Assembly: GCA_012518025.1 (NCBI GenBank)
Contig: JAAYTP010000079.1
Location: 1-44,756 of the forward strand
Length of the DNA: 44,756 nt
Source: Clostridiaceae bacterium
Lineage (GTDB): Bacteria; Bacillota; Clostridia; DSM-8532
Reading direction: 5' to 3'
Shown: one piece after another, positions 1 through 9,625 of the stretch
Layout: each line of letters starts with the position of its first letter
Position numbering within the stretch: position 1 is the stretch's first letter
Translations under genes and position numbers: made by a program
Notes under the pieces: model-generated
The model's input: the letters and a program-made list of their open reading frames with translations, nothing else
Databases searched by the model: none
What the model was told of the DNA's origin: nothing

Positions 1-86
1 TAAAAGCGTCTTATGCCACATGAGTTCTGAACTTTTCCCACCCGTAAGAAATATTTACCATAACGGGAAAATATAAATAATGCTCT

Positions 87-115
87 TTGTATCGGGCTGT
101 ATATCGTTATATAAT
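87..115 (+). promoter_or_regulatory. candidate sigma-A promoter of sbcDC
   Basis: TTGTAT at 87-92 and a perfect TATAAT at 110-115 are separated by 17 bases, an ideal housekeeping spacing. The predicted start of transcription is about 60 bases upstream of the sbcD ATG. Inferred from sequence only. Confidence 0.6.
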
Positions 116-182
116 TAAAGACAGAACCCGTATAAGTGGTTTTGTCCTTTTTACAGTGACTACAGTGCAAAGGGAGGCAAAC

Positions 183-1433
183 ATGCGCATCCTGCATACC
201 TCCGACTGGCATCTGGGCAGAAGCCTGGAGCAGATCAGCCGGATAGAGGAGCAAAGAGCATTTATTGATTTGCTGGTTGAGACATGTGAGGATCAGAAAG
301 TTGATCTCGTCCTCGTCGCCGGCGATATATACGATACATACAATCCCCCTGCCTCAGCTGAAGAGCTTTTCTATGAGGCTCTTGAAAGGCTCAGCGGGAA
401 AGGTAAACGGGCAGTTGTGGTGATCGCAGGCAACCATGACAATCCTGAACGGCTTTGTGCTGCAAGCCCGCTGGCCTATAAGAACGGTATAATTCTGTTG
501 GGCTATCCGGCAAGCGATGCCGGTGAGTACAAAACCGGGAGTGGGATTCTCGTAACAGACTCGGGGCCTGGGTGGCTGGAGCTGGCTCTGCCATGCTGCG
601 ATCATCATGCAATCATTCTTACTCTTCCCTACCCATCGGAATCACGTCTTGAAGAGGTCTTGTCGAGAGAGGCCGATGAAGCAATCCTGCAAAAGGCTTA
701 CTCCGACAAAATCGGTGAGTTATTGTCTTCCGGAAGCAGAAGGTTCAGAGAGGATACGGTCAATCTGATAGTAGCCCATATTTTTATGATGGGCGGCAGG
801 GAATCCGATTCCGAAAGAACCCTCCAGGTGGGGGGCGCTTTAACGGTGGATCCTGACGTGCTGCCTTCCGGAGCGCACTACGCTGCCCTGGGGCATCTCC
901 ACAGGCCGCAGGAAGTACGCCGTGCGCCCTGCCCGGCTTTCTATTCCGGGTCGCCCCTGGCCTACAGCTTTTCTGAGGCCGAACACAGCAAGGCGGTGTA
1001 TCTTGTAGAGGCTCTGCCCGGAAAGGAGACCCGGGTTACTCCAATCTATTTGAACTGCGGAAAACCATTAAGGAGATGGGTTGCAGAGGAGGGCTACGGA
1101 CAAGCCCTTACATGGTGCGAGGAAGGCAGGGATAAGGATGCCTGGGTGGATCTGGTTATTGTGACCGACAGGATCCTCACCCTGGACGAACAAAAAAGGC
1201 TCAGAAGTTTGCATCCCGGTATCATCAATATCCGCCCCCAATTGAAGGATCAGCCCACCACGGATACCTACTACAATGGCATACGTGAGGGGAAAAAGAT
1301 AGATGAGCTTTTCATGGAATTCTACAGAAGCAGGATGGGTGTGGAGATTCCTGATGATGTTATGCAGGCATTCCTTGAAATAGTGAATGACCAGGATGAG
1401 GAGGTAAAAGCCGGTGAGGCCGATATCCCTTGA
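183..1433 (+). CDS. sbcD: SbcD, nuclease subunit of the SbcCD DNA-end-processing complex
   Basis: This 416-residue protein is the Mre11-type metallophosphoesterase that cuts hairpins and blocked DNA ends, in complex with the ATPase SbcC. The family's metal-binding motifs appear in order: DWHLG near residue 11, GDIYD near 50, GNHD near 86 and GHLHRPQ near 239. The ATG at 183 follows GGGAGG at 173-178 and opens directly on the conserved MRILHTSDWHLG; the open frame extends upstream but that part has no family resemblance and contains the promoter. The stop codon lies 20 bases inside sbcC, so the two are translationally coupled. Length is normal for the family. Confidence 0.95.
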   Translation: MRILHTSDWHLGRSLEQISRIEEQRAFIDLLVETCEDQKVDLVLVAGDIYDTYNPPASAEELFYEALERLSGKGKRAVVVIAGNHDNPERLCAASPLAYKNGIILLGYPASDAGEYKTGSGILVTDSGPGWLELALPCCDHHAIILTLPYPSESRLEEVLSREADEAILQKAYSDKIGELLSSGSRRFREDTVNLIVAHIFMMGGRESDSERTLQVGGALTVDPDVLPSGAHYAALGHLHRPQEVRRAPCPAFYSGSPLAYSFSEAEHSKAVYLVEALPGKETRVTPIYLNCGKPLRRWVAEEGYGQALTWCEEGRDKDAWVDLVIVTDRILTLDEQKRLRSLHPGIINIRPQLKDQPTTDTYYNGIREGKKIDELFMEFYRSRMGVEIPDDVMQAFLEIVNDQDEEVKAGEADIP

Positions 1434-4400
1434 GATTGAAGGGCTGCAAAGCTTTAAAGAAAAACAGAGTATAGATTTCGAAACCCTGGGTGAAACCGGG
1501 CTCTTTGGGATATTTGGACCCACCGGAAGCGGCAAATCCACTATTTTGGATGCCATCACCTTTGCTCTTTTCGGTGATGTCAGAAGAGCGAAAAATGGCA
1601 CTCAGGGCATAATCAATATCAATAGCAAAACCATGAGGGTGTCCTTTACCTTTGAACTCTTAAAGGATGGTGCCCGAAGAAGATACAGGGTGGAAAGGGT
1701 TTCACAAAAAAAGAAGGGTTCCGACAATATAGCTGTCATCAAGATTGCCCGCCTGATGGAATTGACAGGTTTGGGTGAGGTTCCCATATGTGATAAGGCT
1801 ACCGATGTCACCAACAAGGTAACAGAATTAATCGGCCTTAACAAACAGGATTTCACCCGGGCTGTAGTGCTGCCCCAGAACAGCTTTCATGAATTCCTGC
1901 TAATGAACAATGCCGATCGCCGCCGGATGCTGGAGAGGATTTTCTATCTTGAGGAGTATGGAAAACTGCTGACGGACAAGTTGAACAGAAAGATAGACCG
2001 GCTGAGAAGCTGCCTGGACACGTTGTCAGGTGAGCTGCGGGGCTATCAGGATGCCTCGGACGAAGCCCTGAAGGAAGCCGGTAAAGCCATGGAAGCAGCT
2101 GCCGCAGAAAAGGAGAAGGCTCTTAGGTTATATAAAGAGCTGGAATTGGAGTACAACCAGGCAAAGGAGGTCTGGGAGCTGGTTAAGGAGATGGCAGATA
2201 TTGAGGAGCGGGAAAAGCACCATGCCTCGTCAGCTCAGGATATAGCAGATGCAAGGGCAAAGCTGGACAGGGCGGATAAAGCCGACAGACTGATTGAACC
2301 CATCAGAAAACACAAAGACCAGACCGAAAGACTTAAAAAAATAAATGTGCAACTGGCCGAAGTTCAGGGTAAGCTTCCTTCTGTCGGGGCTGATCTTCTA
2401 AGGTATCAAAAAAGCTACGAGTCTTTTAAAAAAGAAAGAGCGGTAAAGCATCCTGAATTGGTGGCCAGAAAGGCAAGACTGGAAGATGCCCTGTCCCTTA
2501 AAGATGAGATCGACTCGTTGAAAAAGAAGCTGGAATCTCTGACTGAGACCCTTACCCGGCTAAAAAATGCAACGGAACAAAAAAATCTCCTGATAGGTCA
2601 GGAAACAGAGGATTATGAAAGGCTTGTAGCTGAGGCCGACCGCCTGAAAAAAGAATGGGATACCCTGGTCATTGATCCGGAATATAGAAAGCACATACAG
2701 GAGGGAGTAAGGCTTGAGGATGAGGGGGTCAGGCTGGAAAAAGACCTGAAAGGGCTTGAAAATGAGCATGAACATCTAATAAAGATGGTGAGTGAATCAG
2801 AGGTCAGGCTTGAACAGACCAGAAAAGCCATCGATACCGCAATAAAGGAAGCAGAGGCTCTTACGGGGGAGAAAGACCATCATGAGAGGATGCTCCAGGA
2901 AAACAAAAACAATTATCAAAAGAAAGCCCAGGAGCTTCAGGACATAAAGGGAGTCTGCAGGGTCATCCAGCTTCGCCAGGATCAGATCCGGGATCTGAAG
3001 TCACGGATGGATAATGCAGGCTTGTTGCTTGAAAAAGCTGAAAAGAGGAATCAGTTGCTTATCAAGGCCAGGGACGAGGCAGAGGTTTCCTGTGAAAAAT
3101 ACAGGCTTCAGCTTATAGAGGCAGAAAGTATGCTGGACAGGGATGCTGCCTTAAGACTAGCCGGGCAGCTTAAAGAAGGAGTTGCCTGCCCGGTGTGCGG
3201 ATCCGAGCATCACCCTAAGCCTGCCCATAGGGCGAATTTGGAGGAGTTATCCGAACTTGAATCCAGGGTGGGAGAGATCAGAAGCAGGCTGGAGGATGCT
3301 GACAAAGCTCTTAGGAATGCTCAAGCCAAACTGCTGATTAACAGGGAACAGCTAAAAGCAGCAAAGCTGCAGCATGATGAGGCGAGGGAAATCCTTAAGG
3401 CTCAAACCAGGGAATTAGAACTGGAAAGGCAGAAGCTCCCCGATGCATTAAAAAGCCTTGATACGGATGATTTGGCAACCCAACTGGAAGGTTTGGAGAG
3501 GGAGCTTAATCTAAAGCAGAAAGAATTGAAGGATGGGGAGAAAACCCTTTCAGATCTTTCGGAGCGGATGAAAAAACTGAACGAAACCCTATCGGAGGAA
3601 AGGGCTCTAGAGAGTGGTATACTCTCGGAAATAAAGCTGGGAAGAGAAAGGGTTATGAAGACTGAACGTTCCCTTAAAGAAACCCGGAAGTTATGGGAGG
3701 AAAACCACAAGAAGGTATCCCGGTTCCTTGCCGAATGGTCTATATCAAGCATCCGCGACGAGATGGATCGCCTTGACCTGAACGATCAGAGAGCAAAGGC
3801 CGTTAATAAGGAGTTGGATCTTCTTAATCAGCAAATCGGCCTTAAGGAATCTCGGATCGGCGAGCTGAAAGAGGAGCTGCAGGCTGAAAGCGGCGAGACA
3901 ATTAAATGCGAAGCTGAGATGTCACATCTTAAGAATGAGTTGAGAACCAAGCAGATACGTATTCACCAGATAACCGGCGGATCCGACTTGGAGGATGAGA
4001 TAAGGCGCATAAAGGATAAGCTGGAAGAATACGAAACAACCGAAAGATCGCTGGAAGAAAAAATCAAGAACCTGGAAACAGATCACCAGAACCTGCGAGA
4101 AGAAGAATCACTATTGTTAAGCCAAAAGAAAACCATTACCGAGGATATGCGGGAAGATGAAGACAGAATGAATAAAGCCTTTGCCGGTATGGGTTTCAAA
4201 GATACGGATGATGTGGAGAAGGCCGTGCTTTCAGAAGAGGAGTCTGATGCCTGGAAGACAAGGATAGAGGAATATGAACGGGCAGGTATCAGGATACAAG
4301 CCGATAAGGAACGCATAACCAATAGGCTCAATGCCAGAACCATCACTGAAGAAGGGTGGGAGGAAATCAGAGAAGCCTGGCAGGAGGCTTTGGCTGCCAG

Positions 4401-5037
4401 GGATGCCAGCAACTCGGAATATGATATAGCTGTCCACCATTATCAGAACATCAGCATGAAACACCAAAGATGGCTTGAATTGACCCGTGAACTGGAAGAG
4501 GCCGATAAAAAAATGTCGCTTTATGAACAGATTCGAAAGCTGTTAGGTGGCAATAGGGGCAAGGATAACAGTTTTATTGATTATATTGCCGAAGAAAGGC
4601 TCCGCTATGTGGCAGCCAGGGCAACTGAAACCCTGGGCATAATGACCCGCTACAAATATGCTCTTGAACTGGATGCTGATAATGGATTCGTAGTTCGTGA
4701 CAATGCCAACGGAGGTGTGTACCGGATGGTGACAAGCCTTTCCGGCGGCGAGACTTTTCTTACCTCTCTGTCCCTGGCTTTGGCTCTGTCCGAGCAGATC
4801 CAGTTAAAAGGACAAAGCCCGCTGGAGTTCTTCTTCCTGGACGAGGGCTTTGGTACACTGGACAGAAGCCTGCTTGATAATGTGATGGATTCCCTTGAGC
4901 GCATCAGCAAGAAGGAGAGGATGATAGGCCTTATCAGCCATGTACCCGAGCTGCGCGGCAGGATCGGAAGGCGCCTGATGGTGGAGCCTCCTGCTTCCGT
5001 TGGGGAAGGAACCCGCGTTTTTATTGAGAAGGCGTGA
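1414..5037 (+). CDS. sbcC: SbcC, SMC/Rad50-like ATPase subunit of SbcCD
   Basis: This 1207-residue protein is the Rad50-like partner of SbcD; ATP binding and long coiled coils position DNA ends for the nuclease. Walker A GPTGSGKST is near residues 35-43. Two heptad-rich coiled coils of roughly 350-400 residues flank a zinc hook CPVC (C592 and C595). The C-terminal head carries the signature LSGGETF and Walker B FFFLDEGFGTLD. The start is a GTG at 1414, preceded by GAGGAGG, and overlaps the end of sbcD by 20 bases. The gene ends 26 bases before the convergent superoxide dismutase gene. All head motifs are intact. Confidence 0.95.
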   Translation: MRPISLEIEGLQSFKEKQSIDFETLGETGLFGIFGPTGSGKSTILDAITFALFGDVRRAKNGTQGIININSKTMRVSFTFELLKDGARRRYRVERVSQKKKGSDNIAVIKIARLMELTGLGEVPICDKATDVTNKVTELIGLNKQDFTRAVVLPQNSFHEFLLMNNADRRRMLERIFYLEEYGKLLTDKLNRKIDRLRSCLDTLSGELRGYQDASDEALKEAGKAMEAAAAEKEKALRLYKELELEYNQAKEVWELVKEMADIEEREKHHASSAQDIADARAKLDRADKADRLIEPIRKHKDQTERLKKINVQLAEVQGKLPSVGADLLRYQKSYESFKKERAVKHPELVARKARLEDALSLKDEIDSLKKKLESLTETLTRLKNATEQKNLLIGQETEDYERLVAEADRLKKEWDTLVIDPEYRKHIQEGVRLEDEGVRLEKDLKGLENEHEHLIKMVSESEVRLEQTRKAIDTAIKEAEALTGEKDHHERMLQENKNNYQKKAQELQDIKGVCRVIQLRQDQIRDLKSRMDNAGLLLEKAEKRNQLLIKARDEAEVSCEKYRLQLIEAESMLDRDAALRLAGQLKEGVACPVCGSEHHPKPAHRANLEELSELESRVGEIRSRLEDADKALRNAQAKLLINREQLKAAKLQHDEAREILKAQTRELELERQKLPDALKSLDTDDLATQLEGLERELNLKQKELKDGEKTLSDLSERMKKLNETLSEERALESGILSEIKLGRERVMKTERSLKETRKLWEENHKKVSRFLAEWSISSIRDEMDRLDLNDQRAKAVNKELDLLNQQIGLKESRIGELKEELQAESGETIKCEAEMSHLKNELRTKQIRIHQITGGSDLEDEIRRIKDKLEEYETTERSLEEKIKNLETDHQNLREEESLLLSQKKTITEDMREDEDRMNKAFAGMGFKDTDDVEKAVLSEEESDAWKTRIEEYERAGIRIQADKERITNRLNARTITEEGWEEIREAWQEALAARDASNSEYDIAVHHYQNISMKHQRWLELTRELEEADKKMSLYEQIRKLLGGNRGKDNSFIDYIAEERLRYVAARATETLGIMTRYKYALELDADNGFVVRDNANGGVYRMVTSLSGGETFLTSLSLALALSEQIQLKGQSPLEFFFLDEGFGTLDRSLLDNVMDSLERISKKERMIGLISHVPELRGRIGRRLMVEPPASVGEGTRVFIEKA

Positions 5038-5063
5038 CATGGCTGATAAAACCCGCTTCTGGC

Positions 5064-5708
5064 TTAAAGGATGATAGGGGCCTGACCCCGGAAGGCGAGC
5101 AGAAGCCGTCTTTCAACATCATCCCAGTTGATCAGGCTCCACCACTTTTCGATGTACTCCCTTCGCTTATTCTGATAATCCAGATAGTATGCATGCTCCC
5201 ACACATCACAGACAAGAATGGGAATGCCAGCCCACTGGGTCAGGTTCTGGTGCTTTTCGCATTGCAAAAGTTCCAGCCTGCGCCATGAGGGATGCCAGAC
5301 CAGTATTCCCCAACCAGAGCCCTCTACCTTTTCTGTGGCATTGATAAACTGGTCTTTGAAATTATTGAAGTCGCCAAAATAGAGGTTTATCTGTGCAGAG
5401 GTGGCAAGTCCTGGCTGGCCGCCGGCTCCCGCAGGTGCCATGTTGGTCCAGAATATGCTGTGCAGTATATGTCCTGACCCGTTGAATGCCAATTGATTCT
5501 CCCAGTACTTCACAAATTCATAATTGTTTCTTCTGCGTGCTTCCACCATGGCCATTTCAGCCCTGTTGAGGCGTTCCACATAAGCCCTGTGAAGCCTGTC
5601 GTAATGAATTCTCAGTGTCTCCGCACTGATTACGGGCTCCAGAGCATCATAGGGGTATGGCAGGGGCGGCAGCCTGTGTTGTCCTGGCATGATAACTGTT
5701 TCTGTCAT
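5064..5708 (-). CDS. Fe/Mn-family superoxide dismutase, SodF-like
   Basis: The 214-residue product belongs to the iron/manganese superoxide dismutase family, which converts superoxide to hydrogen peroxide and oxygen. The four expected metal ligands can be placed: the His of LRIHYD, the second His of NGSGHILHSIFW, and Asp and His of DVWEHAYYLDY. The EKHQNLTQW segment resembles Bacillus SodF-type enzymes. At the position equivalent to E. coli His30, the active-site gateway, this protein has Leu (HYDRLHRAY), while Tyr34 is kept. The chosen ATG at 5708 has GGGAGG seven bases upstream; the frame runs 40 codons further without another ribosome site. The gene faces sbcC and diverges from the oxidoreductase at 5930. 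Activity is likely but the substitution makes it less certain. Confidence 0.88.
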   Translation of the reverse strand: MTETVIMPGQHRLPPLPYPYDALEPVISAETLRIHYDRLHRAYVERLNRAEMAMVEARRRNNYEFVKYWENQLAFNGSGHILHSIFWTNMAPAGAGGQPGLATSAQINLYFGDFNNFKDQFINATEKVEGSGWGILVWHPSWRRLELLQCEKHQNLTQWAGIPILVCDVWEHAYYLDYQNKRREYIEKWWSLINWDDVERRLLLAFRGQAPIIL

Positions 5709-5929
5709 ATGTGAATCCTCCCACCATAAGGGTTGTACACAATAATAATGTATTCCTCGCATTGTATTGGTGTGAGAAATCCGGGTTAAGTATGTTCCCT
5801 GGATTTCCTGATGGAAAAGGGGCGGCAAGCTGTGATAAATTATATATATACCGGAAAATGGAACCTAAGGTTTGGAATTATCCTGAATGGTATTAATTAA
5901 CGGTTCTTAAGGGTGAAAGGAGAATCCGT
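5709..5929. promoter_or_regulatory. divergent intergenic region, superoxide dismutase and oxidoreductase
   Basis: These 221 bases separate two divergent genes and must hold both sets of control signals. The stretch around 5840-5860 is AT-rich (TATATATATA). I cannot assign a convincing -35/-10 pair for either gene. A clear GAAAGGAG ribosome site for the downstream gene lies at 5915-5922. Confidence 0.4.
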
Positions 5930-6919
5930 ATGAAGAAAACTATCGGTTGGGGCATAATGGCTACCGGAACGATCGCCAACAAGTTTTGCGAGGGTCTTAA
6001 GAGCCTGAAGGATGCCGAGATCATCGCCGTGGCCTCCAGATCTCTGGACAGAGCTCTGGCTTTTGGCAGAAAGCATGGTATAAAGCGGGCATATGGGAGT
6101 TATGAGGAGCTTGTGAAAGATCCTGAGGTGGACATTGTGTATATCGCCACTCCTCATAACCTGCATTATAGGGGGGCAATGCTCTGTCTTGAAGCAGGAA
6201 AGGCGGTGCTGTGCGAAAAGCCATTTACCCTGAACGCCCGGGAAGCAGAGAGCCTGATAAGATTTGCGAGGGAGAGAAAAGTCTTCTTAATGGAAGCTAT
6301 GTGGACGCGTTATCTCCCGGCAATTCTCAAGGTCAGGGAATGGCTGGGCAAAGGCCTTATCGGAGAGGTTCGATTTCTCAAGGCGGAATTTGGGTACCGG
6401 TGTACCTGGGATCCGGAAGGTAGGCTGCTAAACCCGGATCTTGCCGGGGGAGCACTGATGGATGTGGGTATCTATCCGGTATCATTCGCCTCCATGGTTT
6501 ATGGCAGCCAGCCTCAATCAATTAAAAGCCTGGCACATATCGGCCAAACCCACGTGGACGAACAATTTGCAGTTCTGTTTGGGTATGGTGGCGGAAAAAT
6601 TGCCTCCCTTTCAGGGGCTGTGCGAACAAATTTCGTTAATGATGCCATGATAATGGGAACTCATGGCAGGATTCATATTCCGGATTTCTTTTATGCGAAG
6701 AAGGCGACACTTTATACGGCATCCGGCACTGAAGAATATGGCCCTGAGTTTGAGGGGAACGGTTATCATTATGAGGCGGCTGAAGCTATGAGCTGCCTGA
6801 GGGAAGGAAAGCTGGAAAGCAGTGTCATGCCCCTTGACGAGACCCTGGCTATAATGCATACCATGGATACCATCCGCTCTCAATGGGGACTGAAATACCC
6901 CGGTGAAAACGGGGTATGA
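5930..6919 (+). CDS. Gfo/Idh/MocA-family NAD(P)-dependent oxidoreductase
   Basis: This 329-residue cytosolic enzyme has the two-domain layout of the Gfo/Idh/MocA family, which oxidises or reduces sugars, inositols and related polyols using NAD(P). The N-terminal Rossmann part starts GWGIMATGTIANKF, and the family hallmark EKPFTLN lies near residues 95-101 with the catalytic-type lysine in EKP. GGALMDVGIYPV near residue 180 is the conserved helix of the C-terminal alpha/beta domain that carries active-site residues. The ATG follows GAAAGGAG closely. Substrate cannot be deduced; the nearby sugar-type sensor (6947-9334) hints at a carbohydrate but the two genes converge and are not an operon. 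Confidence 0.9.
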   Translation: MKKTIGWGIMATGTIANKFCEGLKSLKDAEIIAVASRSLDRALAFGRKHGIKRAYGSYEELVKDPEVDIVYIATPHNLHYRGAMLCLEAGKAVLCEKPFTLNAREAESLIRFARERKVFLMEAMWTRYLPAILKVREWLGKGLIGEVRFLKAEFGYRCTWDPEGRLLNPDLAGGALMDVGIYPVSFASMVYGSQPQSIKSLAHIGQTHVDEQFAVLFGYGGGKIASLSGAVRTNFVNDAMIMGTHGRIHIPDFFYAKKATLYTASGTEEYGPEFEGNGYHYEAAEAMSCLREGKLESSVMPLDETLAIMHTMDTIRSQWGLKYPGENGV

Positions 6920-6946
6920 CGAAGCAAATCGCGACGGGATTAATAT

Positions 6947-9334
6947 TTACTGATCGTCGTTCAGCTTACTCTGCTTATCTTCATAGAGGGCTTTATCCGC
7001 TGCCTTCATAAGATCCTCAAATGAACAGGGATTCTCGGGGCAAAAATAGGCAAACCCGAGGCTGATGGACAATTTGTATGGTTTTTTAGACAATTCGTTA
7101 TGAAGATCGCAATACCGTTGTATCCTGTTTCTTATGTCCTTCTCATCCTTATTTGATGCGCTTGAGATAATTACGGTGAATTCATCCCCTCCCAGGCGGC
7201 TGATGATATCAGAATTGCGGAAGGTCTTGTTCAGTATCTTGGCAGTGCTGGCTATGGCATAGTCACCTTCGCTGTGACCGAACTGGTCATTAATCATCTT
7301 CAGACCGTCCAGATCGGCATAGAGAAGGAGAAAGCTAATATCATTCCTCTTTGCGGTTTCATAGTACTCGTTTCCAAGTTTCATGAATCCGCGCCGGTTA
7401 TATAATTGGGTCAGGTCATCACGAATGGATTGTATGTGAAGCTGCTCATTGTAATAGCTCAGATCCCGCAAGGCCTGTTTTAACTGTTTTTCCACATCTC
7501 TTCTCTTGGCTATCTCTTCCTTGAGGTTTTTATTGCTTTCTGAAAGCTCCTTAGTTCTTTCCCTCACCTGTATCTCCAGGTTCGCTGCCTGCCTGGTAAT
7601 CCTTTCAATAAGCATTGTAGCCTTCAATGAAACACTGAGCCTGTACCGTATGATCTCATAGTTCTTGTTAATGGTGGTATCGAAGTCCAATATCACATAA
7701 CCCATCTTATTGTTGCCCTGATGGAGTGCCTGTACCACAATACTGAATCTGTTCTTATACAGTTCTTCCTTAAATGGCTGAGGGAGAAGATCCTGGGTGT
7801 TGAACACCATACCCTGCCCGCCTTTTTTGTAGCAGTTTTTATCGGTCATGGCAAGGATCAGGCGCGATTTTCCCAGTGGGTTCTCATCATCTTCAAACAG
7901 GGCTATGTAGCAGGTGTGGATATCAAGCTGAGGCAGCAACTGGCAGACTGTTTTGAGCTGGTTCTCATAATCCAGGCTGGCCATGAGGGCTTCCCCGAGC
8001 CGTTCAGTGTTCTCACCAAGGAGCGGATTGGATATGGATCGGTTGGCATCCGCATTTTGGAATGTGTCAAACAGGAAAATCATGGCAGCCTGAAGGAGGT
8101 TTTCCGCCCTTATTACTTCCTCCCTGGTTGTTAGGTTGCTCATGAGTATTGTTCGAATGGTGGGCAGGATGTCCTGTATGAACAGCCAGTCAATCATATT
8201 CTCAGAACACCAAAGGATGAGGCTATGGATGGACATTACGAACTTGTCCCTGATCCCATTCTGGAATTCATCAAAAAATGCATCCAGAACCTGCCTTTCC
8301 TGATTAAGCAGACCTTTGAGCAAAGCAGAGCTATCGCTGATATCAAGTGAATGATTCAATTCATCCAGTGTAGCCATGATCTGACTGATTAGTTCTTCAA
8401 CATCGCTACCTTGCTTCACGAGATCAGGGTCCACATAGGCTTTTTTAACGGCAGACGGGACGCAGCCGCAGGATGATCTGAGAATCATTCTGGATGGTAT
8501 CTCCACATGGTAGGGGGTATCCCGCCCCTCCAGGATGTTCAGGAGTATTTCCGCAGCCTTGCGGGTTTGGTCATAAAAGCTCTGACGAACAGTGGTCAGG
8601 CCATAGACCCTGCCATTCTCCGTGTCGTCAAAACCGGTTATTGGCAGGGTAAAAATAAGGTTTTTGTTGTTTTTGTTAAATTCTAACAGGGCTCCCGTTG
8701 CCATATTGTCGTTGGAACTGACGAGGGCATCGAACTGTATATTTTCCCTTCTGAATGTCCGTACAGCTTCGGATCCTGAATCAAACCGGAAATCGCCGTT
8801 ATAGATTAGGCTCGGATCAAAGTCAATGCTATGATCAGCCAGGGAGTCGCAATATGCCTGAAATCGGATATAAGCCTCTTTGCAGGGTGGGCCTTTAATG
8901 AAGGCTATTCTTTTGTATCCATGCTCTTCGATTAAGTGATCCACAACCTGACGTATACCCGTATAATTGTCGATGGTTACAGACGGAAAATTCTCGAACC
9001 TCTCGCCTACAGTGACAATGGGCAAATCCCCGTAACTTTCGAGCAGCTTCACTATGGAATTTGCATCGCTGTAAACTCCAATAGCAGTGGTAGGGACAAT
9101 CAGTCCATCAACCTTGTTCTTGTCTATGAACTCCAGCAATATGTTGCGGCATCTGTCCCATTCATAGGGTGAGTCCACCCTTCCTGTGACAAAACAGATG
9201 ACATTGATATCATTTTCTTTGGCAAAATCAGAAAGACCCGAGAGAAGCAGGGACTGATAATAGTGGCTCTCTCCCCAACTGGTTATCCAGTCGATAAGAA
9301 TTCCGAAGGTATATTTCTTTTTCTTTTCTGGCAT
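6947..9334 (-). CDS. LacI-type sugar-sensor domain fused to a GGDEF diguanylate cyclase
   Basis: The 795-residue protein has no signal peptide or membrane segment. Residues 8-290 look like the ligand-binding half of LacI/PurR regulators (VDGLIVPT at 75, PIVTVGERF at 105, SVTIDNYTG at 118, SSNDNMATGAL at 206, SRMILRSSCGC at 281), but the DNA-binding helix-turn-helix is absent. A helical linker (300-430), a GAF-like region (about 440-580) and a coiled coil (583-632) lead to a GGDEF domain (640-795) with intact GGDEF at 715-719. RNSD at 706-709, five residues upstream, matches the inhibitory product-binding I-site. The likely role is making cyclic di-GMP in response to an intracellular sugar or nucleoside; this is inference. 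The ATG follows GGGAGATGG. Confidence 0.88.
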   Translation of the reverse strand: MPEKKKKYTFGILIDWITSWGESHYYQSLLLSGLSDFAKENDINVICFVTGRVDSPYEWDRCRNILLEFIDKNKVDGLIVPTTAIGVYSDANSIVKLLESYGDLPIVTVGERFENFPSVTIDNYTGIRQVVDHLIEEHGYKRIAFIKGPPCKEAYIRFQAYCDSLADHSIDFDPSLIYNGDFRFDSGSEAVRTFRRENIQFDALVSSNDNMATGALLEFNKNNKNLIFTLPITGFDDTENGRVYGLTTVRQSFYDQTRKAAEILLNILEGRDTPYHVEIPSRMILRSSCGCVPSAVKKAYVDPDLVKQGSDVEELISQIMATLDELNHSLDISDSSALLKGLLNQERQVLDAFFDEFQNGIRDKFVMSIHSLILWCSENMIDWLFIQDILPTIRTILMSNLTTREEVIRAENLLQAAMIFLFDTFQNADANRSISNPLLGENTERLGEALMASLDYENQLKTVCQLLPQLDIHTCYIALFEDDENPLGKSRLILAMTDKNCYKKGGQGMVFNTQDLLPQPFKEELYKNRFSIVVQALHQGNNKMGYVILDFDTTINKNYEIIRYRLSVSLKATMLIERITRQAANLEIQVRERTKELSESNKNLKEEIAKRRDVEKQLKQALRDLSYYNEQLHIQSIRDDLTQLYNRRGFMKLGNEYYETAKRNDISFLLLYADLDGLKMINDQFGHSEGDYAIASTAKILNKTFRNSDIISRLGGDEFTVIISSASNKDEKDIRNRIQRYCDLHNELSKKPYKLSISLGFAYFCPENPCSFEDLMKAADKALYEDKQSKLNDDQ

Positions 9335-9625
9335 GATACCATCTCCCGGACAGCAGATGAATTGACCGGATCAATGCCGGTATCAACGCTGGCTTACAAG
9401 ATACAACAATCTTATATGTTATTATAAGCCATATTGCTGAATTTAGGAAACCCCTTTTACTATATCATACCATACATACTGTCATTAAATGCATTTTCAT
9501 GTCACTTTTAAGTAACATTCTAGCATACAGATAACTGATCCGATCTTTCCTGTGCTGGATTAAAAGGATATAATGGAATAGGCTGGCTGCATTTTTTGGT
9601 AACAGCCAGACCTGGAGGTAATGAC
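9335..9625. promoter_or_regulatory. divergent intergenic region between LacI/GGDEF and SLH protease genes
   Basis: This 291-base gap serves two divergent genes. For the plus strand, TATAAT at 9569-9574 is a good -10 box; the best -35 17 bases away is a weak TTTCCT at 9546-9551. For the minus strand a TATAAT lies at 9422-9427 (read on the opposite strand), also with a weak -35. No gene or strong hairpin is visible. Confidence 0.4.

Noticed and set aside
1068-1601. Open frame of 177 codons on the minus strand across the sbcD/sbcC junction.
   Set aside because: It spans two confident genes in antisense and lacks a ribosome site and any family motif.
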